A program made the translations under genes and the position numbers. Positions 4,876 through 12,975 of a DNA stretch of 18,050 bases are shown in pieces. The DNA comes from CAZQBY01 sp964592405 [NCBI: uncultured archaeon] (lineage in GTDB: Archaea; Altiarchaeota; Altiarchaeia; JAFGQM01), in contig CAZQBY010000016.1 in the NCBI GenBank assembly GCA_964592405.1, positions 1 through 18,050 on the forward strand, read 5' to 3'. Under the pieces are notes generated by a model. It did no database searches and was not told the DNA's origin. It worked only from the letters and a program-made list of their open reading frames with translations. The stretch's first letter is position 1, and each line of letters starts with the position of its first letter.

Positions 4876-5659
4876 AGAAATGTCGTTTTGCTCCGGATTT
4901 TACCCTGCTGTAGCGGCCAAACTCAGTGTTTTGTAACTGTTGGGCCGTGAATACCGGGCCCTCCCTGCATACTCTCATGCCGGTCGGATCCATAACACAT
5001 GAGCCGCAGAGTCCTATACCGCACTTCATATATCTCTCCAGGCTTGCCTGACAGGGAATGCCCCTCTCCAGACATATATCTACCACCTTCTTCATCATCA
5101 ACTCCGGTCCGCAGGTCAGGACCAAATCATATCTGCCTTCTGACAGCACATCCTCCAGCAGATCACAAGCAAAGCAGTGCCGGCCGAAAGAGCCATCGTC
5201 TGTCGTAAAGATGCATCTAATCCTGCTTTTTTCTAATGCCTTTCTGAACACCAGAAGTTCAGCACTGCGTGCCCCATAGATGACTGTGAATTCCCGCCTC
5301 TCTGAGCTTTCTGGCTCTATTAGCGGCATTATCGGAGCAAGGCCTATTCCACCGGCAACAACACAGACTCTTTTGGCACCTCTTGTGTCCCAGCCATTAC
5401 CGTAAGGCCCCCGTATGCCGACCGCATCTCCCTTCTTCAATGAGAACATGGCCTTGGTGAACCTGCCCTTGACGTCATAGGTTATCTCACTAGTCCTGCC
5501 TATTCTGCTCAGCGTGAACGGTTTCTCGCCTATGCCCGGGAGCCAAAGCATGATAAACTGTCCTGCGCGCGCATCTATGGCCTTGTCCAAGACCAAGGTC
5601 TTGATGCCCTCCCCCTTCTGCTGATTGTCCAAGACCCTTACGACTTCTGGCTTATCCAT
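4874..5659 (-). CDS. pyrK: Dihydroorotate dehydrogenase electron transfer subunit (PyrK)
   Basis: 261 aa, iron-sulfur flavoprotein subunit of class 1B dihydroorotate dehydrogenase. It passes electrons from PyrD FMN through a 2Fe-2S cluster and FAD to NAD+. An N-terminal FAD-binding barrel carries KPFTLS (46-51, the RP(F/M)S-type flavin motif) and an NAD-binding domain carries AGGIGLAPI (102-110) and LTCGPELMM (181-189). The C-terminal cluster ligands are C213, C218, C221 and C231 (KCGIGLCGSC...C). Length is normal. ATG 5659 overlaps the pyrD stop by 8 nt, and GGGGTGG just upstream, inside pyrD, can act as its ribosome-binding site. The pair works in the cytoplasm as a heterotetramer in known examples. 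Confidence 0.95.
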   Translation of the reverse strand: MDKPEVVRVLDNQQKGEGIKTLVLDKAIDARAGQFIMLWLPGIGEKPFTLSRIGRTSEITYDVKGRFTKAMFSLKKGDAVGIRGPYGNGWDTRGAKRVCVVAGGIGLAPIMPLIEPESSERREFTVIYGARSAELLVFRKALEKSRIRCIFTTDDGSFGRHCFACDLLEDVLSEGRYDLVLTCGPELMMKKVVDICLERGIPCQASLERYMKCGIGLCGSCVMDPTGMRVCREGPVFTAQQLQNTEFGRYSRVKSGAKRHF

Positions 5660-6569
5660 GTGCCACCCCGACCATTTCCTCCAGACTTTTGAACCCCTCT
5701 TTCTTCATGAACTGCCGAAGCTCATTCTGAATGAGCTTAAATATCGCAATACCACGATATTTGATGCCCGTGCCTATGCCCACTGCACATGCACCCGCCA
5801 TGATTGCTTCTGCAGCATCCTCGCCGGTGAGCACACCGCCCACCCCCAATACCGGAATCCTGACAGCCTCATAGATGTCATAAACACACCTAACCATTAT
5901 TGGTTTGATGGCCGGTCCGCTCATACCCCCGCATCTGTTTGCCAGAACCGGCTTGCGGGCCTTCAGGTCTATGACCATTCCCGGTCCTACGGTGTTTATG
6001 GCGGTTATCCCGTTGGCACCGGCCTTTTCCACTGCGCGCGCTATGCTTCCTATGTCCGGCACATTTGGACTCAGTTTGACCAGAAGAGGGGTTTTGGTCG
6101 CCTTCCTGACTGCCCTGACAACAGCAGCGGCGTCTTCGCAGTTACTTGCAAACGGATGGCCGAACTCATGCTCAACATTGGGGCAGGAGATGTTGGCCTC
6201 CAGAAGGTCCGCCATTCCGTCCAGCCTGCGCGCCACCTCCACATATTCGGAAACAGTCCGCCCATAGAAAGACGCTATTATAGGCTTTACTGTTTTTCCA
6301 GAGGCTTTCCTGTATGCGCGCAGCTCTTCCAGCGCCTCTTCCACTCCGGCCGTTGGTAACCCAACAGCGTTGAGGTAGCCGCCCTCCACCTCAACAATTA
6401 CCGGTCCGTCATGCCCATCACGAGGGCTCAGACCGATGGACTTCTTTGTTACTGCGCCGGCTCCTGCGCGCGCAATCCGGGCAAGGCTCGCCGCTGTGAC
6501 GCCAAGGATTCCGGAAGCGAGGACGGTTGGGTTGTCTAGCTCGACTCCGCAGAGCTTGGTTGAGAGCAT
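5652..6569 (-). CDS. pyrD: Dihydroorotate dehydrogenase catalytic subunit, class 1B (PyrD)
   Basis: 305 aa, TIM-barrel FMN enzyme that oxidises dihydroorotate to orotate, the fourth step of UMP synthesis. Class 1 is shown by the catalytic base Cys129 in ANISCPN (class 2 has Ser). Other marks are TKKSIGLSPR (41-50), LVKLSPNV (163-170), NTVGPGMVID (192-201), GGMSGPAIKP (214-223) and GVGGV...GA.AVGIGT (242-267) for FMN phosphate. Association with pyrK makes it class 1B (NAD-dependent). The first ATG (6569) is preceded by a TATA-like box 26 nt upstream, so the message is probably leaderless. Hand-sampled lines suggest a higher G+C than pyrG, partly explained by the Ala/Gly-rich product. Confidence 0.96.
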   Translation of the reverse strand: MLSTKLCGVELDNPTVLASGILGVTAASLARIARAGAGAVTKKSIGLSPRDGHDGPVIVEVEGGYLNAVGLPTAGVEEALEELRAYRKASGKTVKPIIASFYGRTVSEYVEVARRLDGMADLLEANISCPNVEHEFGHPFASNCEDAAAVVRAVRKATKTPLLVKLSPNVPDIGSIARAVEKAGANGITAINTVGPGMVIDLKARKPVLANRCGGMSGPAIKPIMVRCVYDIYEAVRIPVLGVGGVLTGEDAAEAIMAGACAVGIGTGIKYRGIAIFKLIQNELRQFMKKEGFKSLEEMVGVAHG

Positions 6570-6590
6570 TTTATATTTTGAGGGTTTGGG

Positions 6591-6599
6591 AAATAAAAC
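6591..6599 (-). promoter_or_regulatory. TATA-like promoter of pyrDK
   Basis: GTTTTATTT on the minus strand, centred about 26 nt upstream of the pyrD ATG at 6569, in the 79-bp gap between divergent pyrD and pyrG. It forms one arm of the inverted repeat at 6592-6609. Confidence 0.55.
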
Positions 6600-6609
6600 A
6601 GTTTTTATT
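6592..6609. promoter_or_regulatory. Inverted repeat between divergent pyrD and pyrG
   Basis: AATAAAA (6592-6598) and TTTTATT (6603-6609) form a 7-bp inverted repeat around CAGT. One arm is the pyrD TATA box; the other may be an upstream TATA box or an operator half-site for pyrG. AT-only arms also arise simply from back-to-back TATA boxes. Confidence 0.35.
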
Positions 6610-6618
6610 CACCCTAAT

Positions 6619-6630
6619 CTTTTTTATTTT
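6619..6630 (+). promoter_or_regulatory. Candidate TATA box for pyrG
   Basis: CTTTTTTATTTT is centred about 24 nt upstream of ATG 6649, consistent with a leaderless or nearly leaderless pyrG transcript. Confidence 0.45.
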
Positions 6631-6648
6631 CCAGCTTACAAACTTACT

Positions 6649-8235
6649 ATGCCGAGATTCATTGTAGTTACGGGTGGTGTTTTATCTGGTCTGGGCAAGG
6701 GTGTAACGACTGCCTCAATAGGCAAAATTCTCCAATCCAAGGGTTTCTCTGTAATCCCGATTAAGATAGATGGCTATCTCAATACCGACGCCGGGACCAT
6801 GAACCCCTATGAACATGGGGAGGTTTATGTGACGGATGATGGTGGGGAGATAGACCTTGACATCGGCCACTATGAGCGGTTCCTCAACCTTAACCTTGGA
6901 AAGGAAAACAACATAACAACAGGATCCGTCTATGGCACGGTTATTAGAAAAGAGCGCCGGGGCGATTATCTTGGAAAGACTGTTCAGGTCATACCACATG
7001 TGACGGATGAGATAAAGAGCCGGATAAAAAGTGTTGCCAAGAGCTCCAGAGCTGATTTTATCCTCATCGAGGTTGGCGGCACGATAGGGGATCTGGAGAA
7101 CATGGTCTTCGTCGAAGCCCTCCGGCAACTGTCTGCCGAGAATCCGGGAAGGTTTCTCTTTATACATGTTTCGTTTGTTCCGACAATAATAAGCGGCGAA
7201 CACAAAACCAAGCCTACACAGCGTAGTGTTAAGGAGCTGCAGAGCCTTGGGATACAACCCAATATTGTTATATGCAGGGCCGACAAGCCGCTTACCAAGA
7301 AGATTAAGGAAAAACTGGCTCTGTTCTGTTCGGTCCCGGAGAACTGTGTTATAAGTAATCCGGATGTGAAATCTCTCTATGAGGTTCCGCTGATATTTGA
7401 GAGCCAAAAACTCAGCGAGATAATATTCAAAAGATTTGGCATGAAACCAAAGAAGAGTGACCTGCGTGAGTGGAGCAAACTCGTAGAGCATGACCGCAAC
7501 CCAAAACGTAGTGTGACAATAGGAATTGTTGGAAAGTACACACACCTGAGGGATGCTTACCTCAGTATAAAGGAGGCTCTACACCATGCTGCCATAAAAC
7601 ATAATGCCCGTGTTGACATCAAATGGATAGAGGCAGAAGACATAGAGGATAATGGCGTTGAGAAATATCTCTCTGATGTTGCCGGTGTGATAGTCCCCGG
7701 CGGTTTTGGCATCAGGGGAACAGAGGGCAAGATAGCCGCCATAAGATACGTGCGTGAAAACAGGATTCCATTTCTTGGAATATGTTATGGTCTCCATATG
7801 GCCGTCGTCGAGTTTGCACGCAACATCTGTGGTATGACAGATGCCCATACTACCGAAGCGAACCCAGATACCAAATATCCGGTTATAGACCTGCTGCCGG
7901 AACAGAAACATACCGATGAGAAAGGGGGGACTATGAGACTCGGTGCCTATGAGTGCACAATAAAACGGGGAACCCTTGCATTTAGGGTTTATGGGAAGAC
8001 ACACATATCTGAACGCCATCGGCATCGGTGGGAGGTGAATAACAGGTTTAGGAAGGAGCTGGAGAAACATGGGATGGTCATCTCTGGCGTAAATGAGAAA
8101 CGGGATTTGGTTGAGATACTGGAGCTACCAGACCATCCATACTTCATTGCCTGCCAGTTCCATCCGGAATTCACTTCCAGGATTGAGAAACCAAACCCAT
8201 TATTCAACTGGCTTGTAAAAGTTTCCCTGAGGTGA
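6649..8235 (+). CDS. pyrG: CTP synthase (PyrG)
   Basis: 528 aa, makes CTP from UTP, ATP and glutamine-derived ammonia. The N-terminal synthase domain (1 to about 267) begins MPRFIVVTGGVLSGLGKG with its P-loop and shows DGYLNTDAGTMNPYEHGEVYV and EVGGTIGDLEN. The C-terminal class I glutaminase (about 288-528) has the oxyanion segment PGGFGIRG, nucleophile Cys379 in LGICYGLHM, and the dyad His505/Glu507 in QFHPEF. Length is typical. ATG 6649 is chosen because the family begins exactly at MPRFIVVTGG; the open frame extends back to 6436 only as antisense of pyrD. Oddity: the usual Gln in GxCxGxQ is His383. It is divergent from pyrDK, so three pyrimidine genes cluster here. Confidence 0.98.
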   Translation: MPRFIVVTGGVLSGLGKGVTTASIGKILQSKGFSVIPIKIDGYLNTDAGTMNPYEHGEVYVTDDGGEIDLDIGHYERFLNLNLGKENNITTGSVYGTVIRKERRGDYLGKTVQVIPHVTDEIKSRIKSVAKSSRADFILIEVGGTIGDLENMVFVEALRQLSAENPGRFLFIHVSFVPTIISGEHKTKPTQRSVKELQSLGIQPNIVICRADKPLTKKIKEKLALFCSVPENCVISNPDVKSLYEVPLIFESQKLSEIIFKRFGMKPKKSDLREWSKLVEHDRNPKRSVTIGIVGKYTHLRDAYLSIKEALHHAAIKHNARVDIKWIEAEDIEDNGVEKYLSDVAGVIVPGGFGIRGTEGKIAAIRYVRENRIPFLGICYGLHMAVVEFARNICGMTDAHTTEANPDTKYPVIDLLPEQKHTDEKGGTMRLGAYECTIKRGTLAFRVYGKTHISERHRHRWEVNNRFRKELEKHGMVISGVNEKRDLVEILELPDHPYFIACQFHPEFTSRIEKPNPLFNWLVKVSLR

Positions 8236-8255
8236 ATGACGGAGGGACCAGGCAA

Positions 8256-10484
8256 TCAGGACGGCTTGCTGGGCGGAGCCTCAGGCATCTGGGAGGTATA
8301 ACCTTGGGTTGTCACTCCTCCGCTCTGTATTTCCCCCTTCGTGGTTCCCGGAGGAGTTTCTTCAGTTCCCTCACTCTCTGCTTGTGGAGCAGGTTGTTTC
8401 TTCTTAGTCTTCTTTTTGAATCTCTTAAGACCCTTCTTCCAGAATACTATCATAAATATAACCACCAGCAGAACTATGAGTATGGGATTTGGTCCTGTCG
8501 CCCCGCTTTTCTCCATGATTTTTGATTTCTCTTCCGCCTCCTCCACGGCAAGAGCCCCGAACTCCCCACTGACCATGTTATTGGTCTCGTCAGCTTCATG
8601 CACTTCATTATCCGGGTCGACTACTATGCTCAGTATTCTGCCGTATGATGAGTTGTAGGTAAATGAAAACTTTTTGCTCGTTTCCTCTCCAGCACCAATA
8701 TCTACCACACCACTTGCGACCTCCACAGCATCTTCTCCTTCTCCAACCAGCAGCACAACCCTTACGCCCCTGACTCCAAAGCGCCCCCTGTTTCCAATGG
8801 TTGCCAAGACATCAATTTCTGCCCCATCTTCAACCGTCTCTGGAACATCATAATCAGATATGAACAGATCATTCCTGAGGGGCCTGTAAAGACCATTGTT
8901 CTCCTCGTTGGATTCGTTTACTTCATTGTCTCCATCTGCAAGCACGTAGAACCCCATTTCACCTTCCGGTGCCCGAAATTCCCAGCTGAGATTGAGTTCG
9001 GCAACCTCGCCGACCTCGAGTTCCTGCACGGATATATCGCCTATGAGCTGATCCAGTGTTGGTGATCTCCTGTAGATGAACAATTTTGAAGCTTCTGCAT
9101 ACACGTCTCCCTGATTCGACACATTGACTTCTATCACAAGATTGTCCCCAGTCTTTGGAAATTCATTTGACAGGGTTATGCTGTTCACCACAAGATCCGG
9201 TTTATCCGGGGAATCCAGCACCTTTATCTGATTGCTGAAAAGATAGGCGATTATAATCTCCAAATCGCCGTCCAGATCTAGGTCGGCCAGTGCCGGAGAT
9301 GCAAACAGTCCGGTGCCACCGAGATAGTCCCACTCCACCTCTCCACTCTCGGTTCCTATTACATAGAGCCTTCCCTCGCGGGTACCGATGACTGCTTCAA
9401 TCTCCCCATCCCTGTCTATATCAGCAAGAGCAGGAGAGGAGAATACACTCCACCCACCGGTTGGCACCGACCATAACAATCCTTCATTTTCGTCAGCTCC
9501 ATATATCTTGTTTTTTGAGTATTTTAGATAAACCCCGTGTAGATCCTCTTCAACTGTTGTGCCAAAAATAATAATATTTTTCTCTCTGGGGGAAATCCCG
9601 GGAGAAGAACTTATACTGGCGTTCACATCTAGTTCGGCTGCAATTTCGCCATCTTTTACGAAGAACAACTTTCCGCTCTGGGTGCCTATTACAACCGTTT
9701 GCGCCCCCTCTGCTGGTATTACTGCACCGGTAGAGAAGATTATAGATGATCCAAGGTCTGCACTCCAGACAAGACTCGAATCGCCTTCTACTGCATATAC
9801 CACACCGCTCTGGGACGCAAAGAACAATTCCGGATCACCATCGCCGTCCAAGTCAGCCAAGGACGGGGAGGATGATATCTCATCAGCAGTCTGATATCTC
9901 CATTCTGTGATCCCGCTCTCACCATCTATCTTATAGAGACTCCCATTGCTGGATCCTATGAATACCTCGGCATTATTATCTTTATCAAGGTCGTAAATCA
10001 GGGGTGATGACCTGAACGCTCCCACGATGGTGTTGATAGACCACAACTCCTGTCCTGTCGCTCCATCAAGTGCATATACCTCCCCGGCATTTGTTCCGAA
10101 GACTATGTCCTGGTCTCCGTCATTGTCTACATCCCCTACAGCCGGGGAGGAATGGATGCTCCCACGTGTGACAAAACGCCACAGGACCCTGCCGGTGTTG
10201 CTAAGAACTATCAGGCTTTCCTGAGGACTGTCCCTCACCTTGTCCAGCGGGACGACAATCTCCGGCTTTCCGTCACCGTTGACATCCGCCACAGCTGGCG
10301 ACCCGAATATTCCGTTTGGGGCTGTGAATGTCCACGACACCAGAAAGTCCTTTTTGAGATCACCGGTTTCTGGGCTGTAGCCTGTTCTCATGGGATTCTG
10401 CCTGAACATTGTCCATTCCTGGGCAGGGCTCAGCGACATACCTGCAATCACAAGTAATATAAACCAGATTCGCAGGGTTTGCAT
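8256..10484 (-). CDS. Exported beta-propeller/CARDB surface protein with C-terminal membrane anchor
   Basis: 742 aa. A signal peptide (hydrophobic residues about 6-20) precedes an eight-blade-like propeller. Six blades carry FG-GAP/VCBS calcium loops (ADVNGDGKPE at 66, GDVDNDGDQD at 117, YDLDKDNNAE at 164, ADLDGDGDPE at 210, ADIDRDGEIE at 354, ADLDLDGDLE at 400) and alternate with PQQ-like strands such as GEVYALDGATGQELW. Two degenerate blades lie at about 246-310. Two CARDB domains follow (about 428-530, 537-640), ending DNEVNESNEENN and DNEVHEADETNN. A membrane helix (667-682) and a Lys-rich then Pro/Thr/Glu-rich cytoplasmic tail close it. It is probably anchored at the outer face of the membrane and may bind partners or glycans. 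It follows the ABC permeases by 124 bp with its own probable promoter. Confidence 0.85.
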   Translation of the reverse strand: MQTLRIWFILLVIAGMSLSPAQEWTMFRQNPMRTGYSPETGDLKKDFLVSWTFTAPNGIFGSPAVADVNGDGKPEIVVPLDKVRDSPQESLIVLSNTGRVLWRFVTRGSIHSSPAVGDVDNDGDQDIVFGTNAGEVYALDGATGQELWSINTIVGAFRSSPLIYDLDKDNNAEVFIGSSNGSLYKIDGESGITEWRYQTADEISSSPSLADLDGDGDPELFFASQSGVVYAVEGDSSLVWSADLGSSIIFSTGAVIPAEGAQTVVIGTQSGKLFFVKDGEIAAELDVNASISSSPGISPREKNIIIFGTTVEEDLHGVYLKYSKNKIYGADENEGLLWSVPTGGWSVFSSPALADIDRDGEIEAVIGTREGRLYVIGTESGEVEWDYLGGTGLFASPALADLDLDGDLEIIIAYLFSNQIKVLDSPDKPDLVVNSITLSNEFPKTGDNLVIEVNVSNQGDVYAEASKLFIYRRSPTLDQLIGDISVQELEVGEVAELNLSWEFRAPEGEMGFYVLADGDNEVNESNEENNGLYRPLRNDLFISDYDVPETVEDGAEIDVLATIGNRGRFGVRGVRVVLLVGEGEDAVEVASGVVDIGAGEETSKKFSFTYNSSYGRILSIVVDPDNEVHEADETNNMVSGEFGALAVEEAEEKSKIMEKSGATGPNPILIVLLVVIFMIVFWKKGLKRFKKKTKKKQPAPQAESEGTEETPPGTTKGEIQSGGVTTQGYTSQMPEAPPSKPS

Positions 10485-10499
10485 ATATTATTAATCACT

Positions 10500-10527
10500 G
10501 GTATGTAAAAAAGGCAGGTATGTAAAA
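10500..10527 (-). promoter_or_regulatory. Duplicated TATA-like element upstream of the propeller protein gene
   Basis: GGTATGTAAAA occurs at 10500-10510 and 10517-10527 on the plus strand; on the coding strand each reads TTTTACATACC. The proximal copy is centred about 21-24 nt before ATG 10484, so it can act as TATA box. The distal copy may be an alternative promoter. The T-run TTTTTT (10507-10512 region, coding strand) could also end transcripts of the upstream permease operon. The rest of the gap (10528-10608) shows nothing I can identify. Confidence 0.45.
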
Positions 10528-10608
10528 GGTATTGAAAACCTTGAAGCCGAGGAATAGCAACTGGCAAGTATTGCTGGTAATCTCAGGAAATCTGCCAATC
10601 CAGACTGC

Positions 10609-11712
10609 TCACTCATATCTCAGGACTACTGCCGGGTTTAATGAAGCCGCCTGACGTGCCGGAAGGAACCCGCCGATGACTCCAAGGAAGGTTGCAAAGA
10701 GTGTAACGTTTATCAGGAGAGTGGGTGTTATCTTGGCTATGCCTGATGTCCCCAGTTCGGCGTTTATGGCCTCCACGGCGAAATAACTCAGGATTATTCC
10801 CAGTCCCGCGCCCACAAGCGCTATCATGATAGCCTCTGTGATTACTTCCATCAATATCTGGTAGTTGGTAGCTCCCACAGCCTTCATCGTGCCAATCTCC
10901 CTCCTTCTCTCCCGCACTGTCATAAACATGACATTCATTATCCCCAGTCCGGCAATTATCGCAGCTATTGAACCCATGGCGAAGGTCATGATACCTATCT
11001 GCCCGGCGAACTCCTGAGCTTCCCTTCGGGCATCCTCCTCAGTACCTGCCCTTATGTTATCATACAGATGGTTTATTTCATCGGCTATCTCTTTGGCATC
11101 ATTGATATTGACAGGCTTTATCATGAAAAGTGTCACCTTTCCCTCTTTTTTGAGTATCTCCTGAGCAGTCCTCAGCCCAGTAATAATGCCGCCATCTTCC
11201 TCACTGCCAAATTTCTGCAGTATGCCGACTACCTCATATTTCTTTCCCCGGATTGCTATCTCATCGCCTGTCTTGTAACCATTTTGTTCAGCAAAATCAT
11301 AGCCAAGAACTATCTCCGATGTTTCATCCTCCATCATCCTCCCGTCAGCAAACTCAATATCAATATCAAAGAGATCCAGATCATCTGTATCTGCACCGTA
11401 GATCGTACCCACACCGGGAACTCCTCCCACGACCATTCCTGCAATCCTTTCGACACCTGATATCTCACTCAGCTCATCCTCCAAGCTTTCATCTATCTCA
11501 CCTGTTGCGAAATTTGCCCAGCTGGTCCCCTCCGGAACAACTATAACCATACCGGAAAGATAGGACATTTCTGTTTCTATTATGCTGTTGATACCCTCGG
11601 AGAATGAGCTCAGGGAGGTTACCAGCAGAATCCCTATGGCCACACCGGCTACGGTAAGAGCGGTCCTTATCTTGTGCCTTCCCAACTCCTTGATAGACAT
11701 ATCCAGAATCAT
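10609..11712 (-). CDS. ABC transporter permease, FtsX/MacB type (second of pair)
   Basis: 367 aa with MacB architecture: N-terminal helix after MILDMSIKELGRHKIRTALTVAGVAIGILLVTSL, a large external MacB periplasmic-core-like domain (about residues 45-235), then three C-terminal helices (about 240-265, 285-312, 330-352). The coupling-type segment TVRERRREIGTMKAVGATNYQI (266-287) and the end PARQAASLNPAVVLRYE are classic for FtsX permeases. It starts in an ATGA overlap with the preceding permease, to which it is related (both begin M..DM), so they probably form a heterodimer with the ATPase at 14494. MacB-type machines do not move substrate through the membrane; they transmit ATP-driven motion to the outside (mechanotransmission). 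Confidence 0.92.
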   Translation of the reverse strand: MILDMSIKELGRHKIRTALTVAGVAIGILLVTSLSSFSEGINSIIETEMSYLSGMVIVVPEGTSWANFATGEIDESLEDELSEISGVERIAGMVVGGVPGVGTIYGADTDDLDLFDIDIEFADGRMMEDETSEIVLGYDFAEQNGYKTGDEIAIRGKKYEVVGILQKFGSEEDGGIITGLRTAQEILKKEGKVTLFMIKPVNINDAKEIADEINHLYDNIRAGTEEDARREAQEFAGQIGIMTFAMGSIAAIIAGLGIMNVMFMTVRERRREIGTMKAVGATNYQILMEVITEAIMIALVGAGLGIILSYFAVEAINAELGTSGIAKITPTLLINVTLFATFLGVIGGFLPARQAASLNPAVVLRYE

Positions 11713-12830
11713 TCCATCCGCATAGCCTCTACAGGATTTACCTTTACAGCTTGATAGGCAGGATAAAGAGAGGCAATGCCCGCAATTGATATTCCATATA
11801 CCAGACTTAAGACCGCCAGAGTGGGGGTAACTGAAGCCAGTGGGATACCCATGCTACGGTTCAACCCCTCTGTCCCAACAAAACCAAGTAACACGCCGAT
11901 AATGCCTCCGATAATAGCGAGGATTATGCCCTCCTGCAGTACAATGGAGAGGATTGTCAGTTGTTCGGCTCCAAGGGCTTTCATTATACCAAATTCCTTT
12001 CTCCTCTCTATGACGGCCATCATCATAGTGTTTATAATGCCTATCGAAGCTACAATAGAGGCTACAAATCCAACCGCCAGTGTTATGACCCTGAGCTGGT
12101 TTATGGATTCCTGTGCTCTCTCAAGAGCCTCTGAAGAGGTCAGGGCTTCTAGATTATCATATCTCTCCTCTATCTCTCTGGCCACTCTTTCGGATTCTCG
12201 GACATCAGTTGGGCTGATTATTAGAGTAGTGGTATAACCCTCCATGCCATAGGTTTCAGCAATGCTGTCATATGAGCCTATCACCACATAGTCCATAAAA
12301 TTTTTCATCTCCTCCAAGATACCACTAATAATATACTCATCTTCATTTAAGACAAGTTCATCACCAACGCCCAGCCCTATGTTCTCGGATGCCTGATATC
12401 CCAAAACAACCTCATGTTCTCCGGATTCCGGCCAGCCTCCCTCAACAAAGTTGATATTCTCCAGCTGGAAGACCTCCAAAACGTCTAGGTCAATGCCGGC
12501 GACAAACATATTGCTTGCCGGGTCTATCATCACTGTCCTGCGGCTCACGGTATCCACACCGTCTATTTGCTGTATCTCCGGGATTATGTCTGTGTCAATC
12601 TTGGAAGTGGTGCCAGAAAAAGGATTGCCACCGCCGCTGGTAGTCCCCTTCTCGGCAACAACCACAAAGTCTGAGACGAGCTTCATCTGTTCCATCACCA
12701 TGCTGTTTATGCCCTCTGATATCGATCCCAGAGAGACTATCGCGGCTATGGCCAATACCACACCCAGTATGGTAAGGAAGCTCCGGATCTTGTGCCTCCA
12801 CAAAGACCGAAATGTCATATCCACAAACAT
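11709..12830 (-). CDS. ABC transporter permease, FtsX/MacB type (first of pair)
   Basis: 373 aa. It has the same layout as its neighbour: MFVDMTFRSLWRHKIRSFLTILGVVLAIAAIVSL with the first helix, an external core domain (about 45-240), then three C-terminal helices (about 245-272, 292-315, 335-357). VIERRKEFGIMKALGAEQLTI and the closing YPAYQAVKVNPVEAMRME are the FtsX-family signatures. I keep ATG 12830 over ATG 12818 because the paralogue also begins with M-x-x-D-M. No strong Shine-Dalgarno sequence is visible. A 131-bp gap with tandem duplications separates it from the COG1361-like gene upstream, unlike the tight spacing elsewhere in the operon. Confidence 0.92.
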   Translation of the reverse strand: MFVDMTFRSLWRHKIRSFLTILGVVLAIAAIVSLGSISEGINSMVMEQMKLVSDFVVVAEKGTTSGGGNPFSGTTSKIDTDIIPEIQQIDGVDTVSRRTVMIDPASNMFVAGIDLDVLEVFQLENINFVEGGWPESGEHEVVLGYQASENIGLGVGDELVLNEDEYIISGILEEMKNFMDYVVIGSYDSIAETYGMEGYTTTLIISPTDVRESERVAREIEERYDNLEALTSSEALERAQESINQLRVITLAVGFVASIVASIGIINTMMMAVIERRKEFGIMKALGAEQLTILSIVLQEGIILAIIGGIIGVLLGFVGTEGLNRSMGIPLASVTPTLAVLSLVYGISIAGIASLYPAYQAVKVNPVEAMRME

Positions 12831-12899
12831 TGTTTTAAACTGCCTTTTGGTTCATCTCTTGGTGTATTCCTATGAATGACCTTACAGGCGGTCGGAGGG

Positions 12900-12923
12900 G
12901 TGATCCATTTAGTGATCCATTTA
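12900..12923. repeat. 12-bp perfect tandem duplication
   Basis: GTGATCCATTTA occurs twice head-to-tail (12900-12911 and 12912-12923) in the gap between the COG1361-like gene and the first permease. It immediately adjoins the polypyrimidine tract. Confidence 0.85.
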
Positions 12924-12950
12924 CTTTCTTCCTTTTCTTCTTTTTTCCTT
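12924..12950. other. 27-nt polypyrimidine tract (polypurine in the operon mRNA)
   Basis: An uninterrupted C/T run on the plus strand, so an A/G run in the minus-strand transcript, sits just after the COG1361-like stop codon and between two tandem duplications. It could affect translation, processing or termination between the two cistrons; as pyrimidines on the non-coding strand it is not a canonical archaeal T-run terminator for this operon. Confidence 0.7.
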
Positions 12951-12975
12951 ATTTGTATTTACTATTTGTATTTAC
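12950..12975. repeat. 13-bp perfect tandem duplication spanning a stop codon
   Basis: TATTTGTATTTAC occurs at 12950-12962 and 12963-12975. The unit covers the last codons and TAG stop (12962-12964) of the COG1361-like gene. With only one copy the frame would also end (TAA) after the same residues, so the duplication is neutral for the protein. Confidence 0.85.

Noticed and set aside
6436-6648. Upstream extension of pyrG
   Set aside because: This part is antisense of the pyrD N-terminus and promoter gap; CTP synthases start at MPRFIVVTGG-type sequence, i.e. ATG 6649.
6715-7545. 276-codon minus-strand open frame inside pyrG
   Set aside because: Antisense of the strongly conserved CTP synthase; no recognisable protein motif.
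12865-12912. Eight-codon ORF (ATG GAT CAC ... TAA, minus strand) before the permease
   Set aside because: Too short to support as a gene; no ribosome site. Its ATG lies in the tandem repeat, so it may be chance.
12900-12975. CRISPR array or invertible element
   Set aside because: Only two adjacent copies of 12- and 13-bp units without spacers; no cas or recombinase gene nearby.
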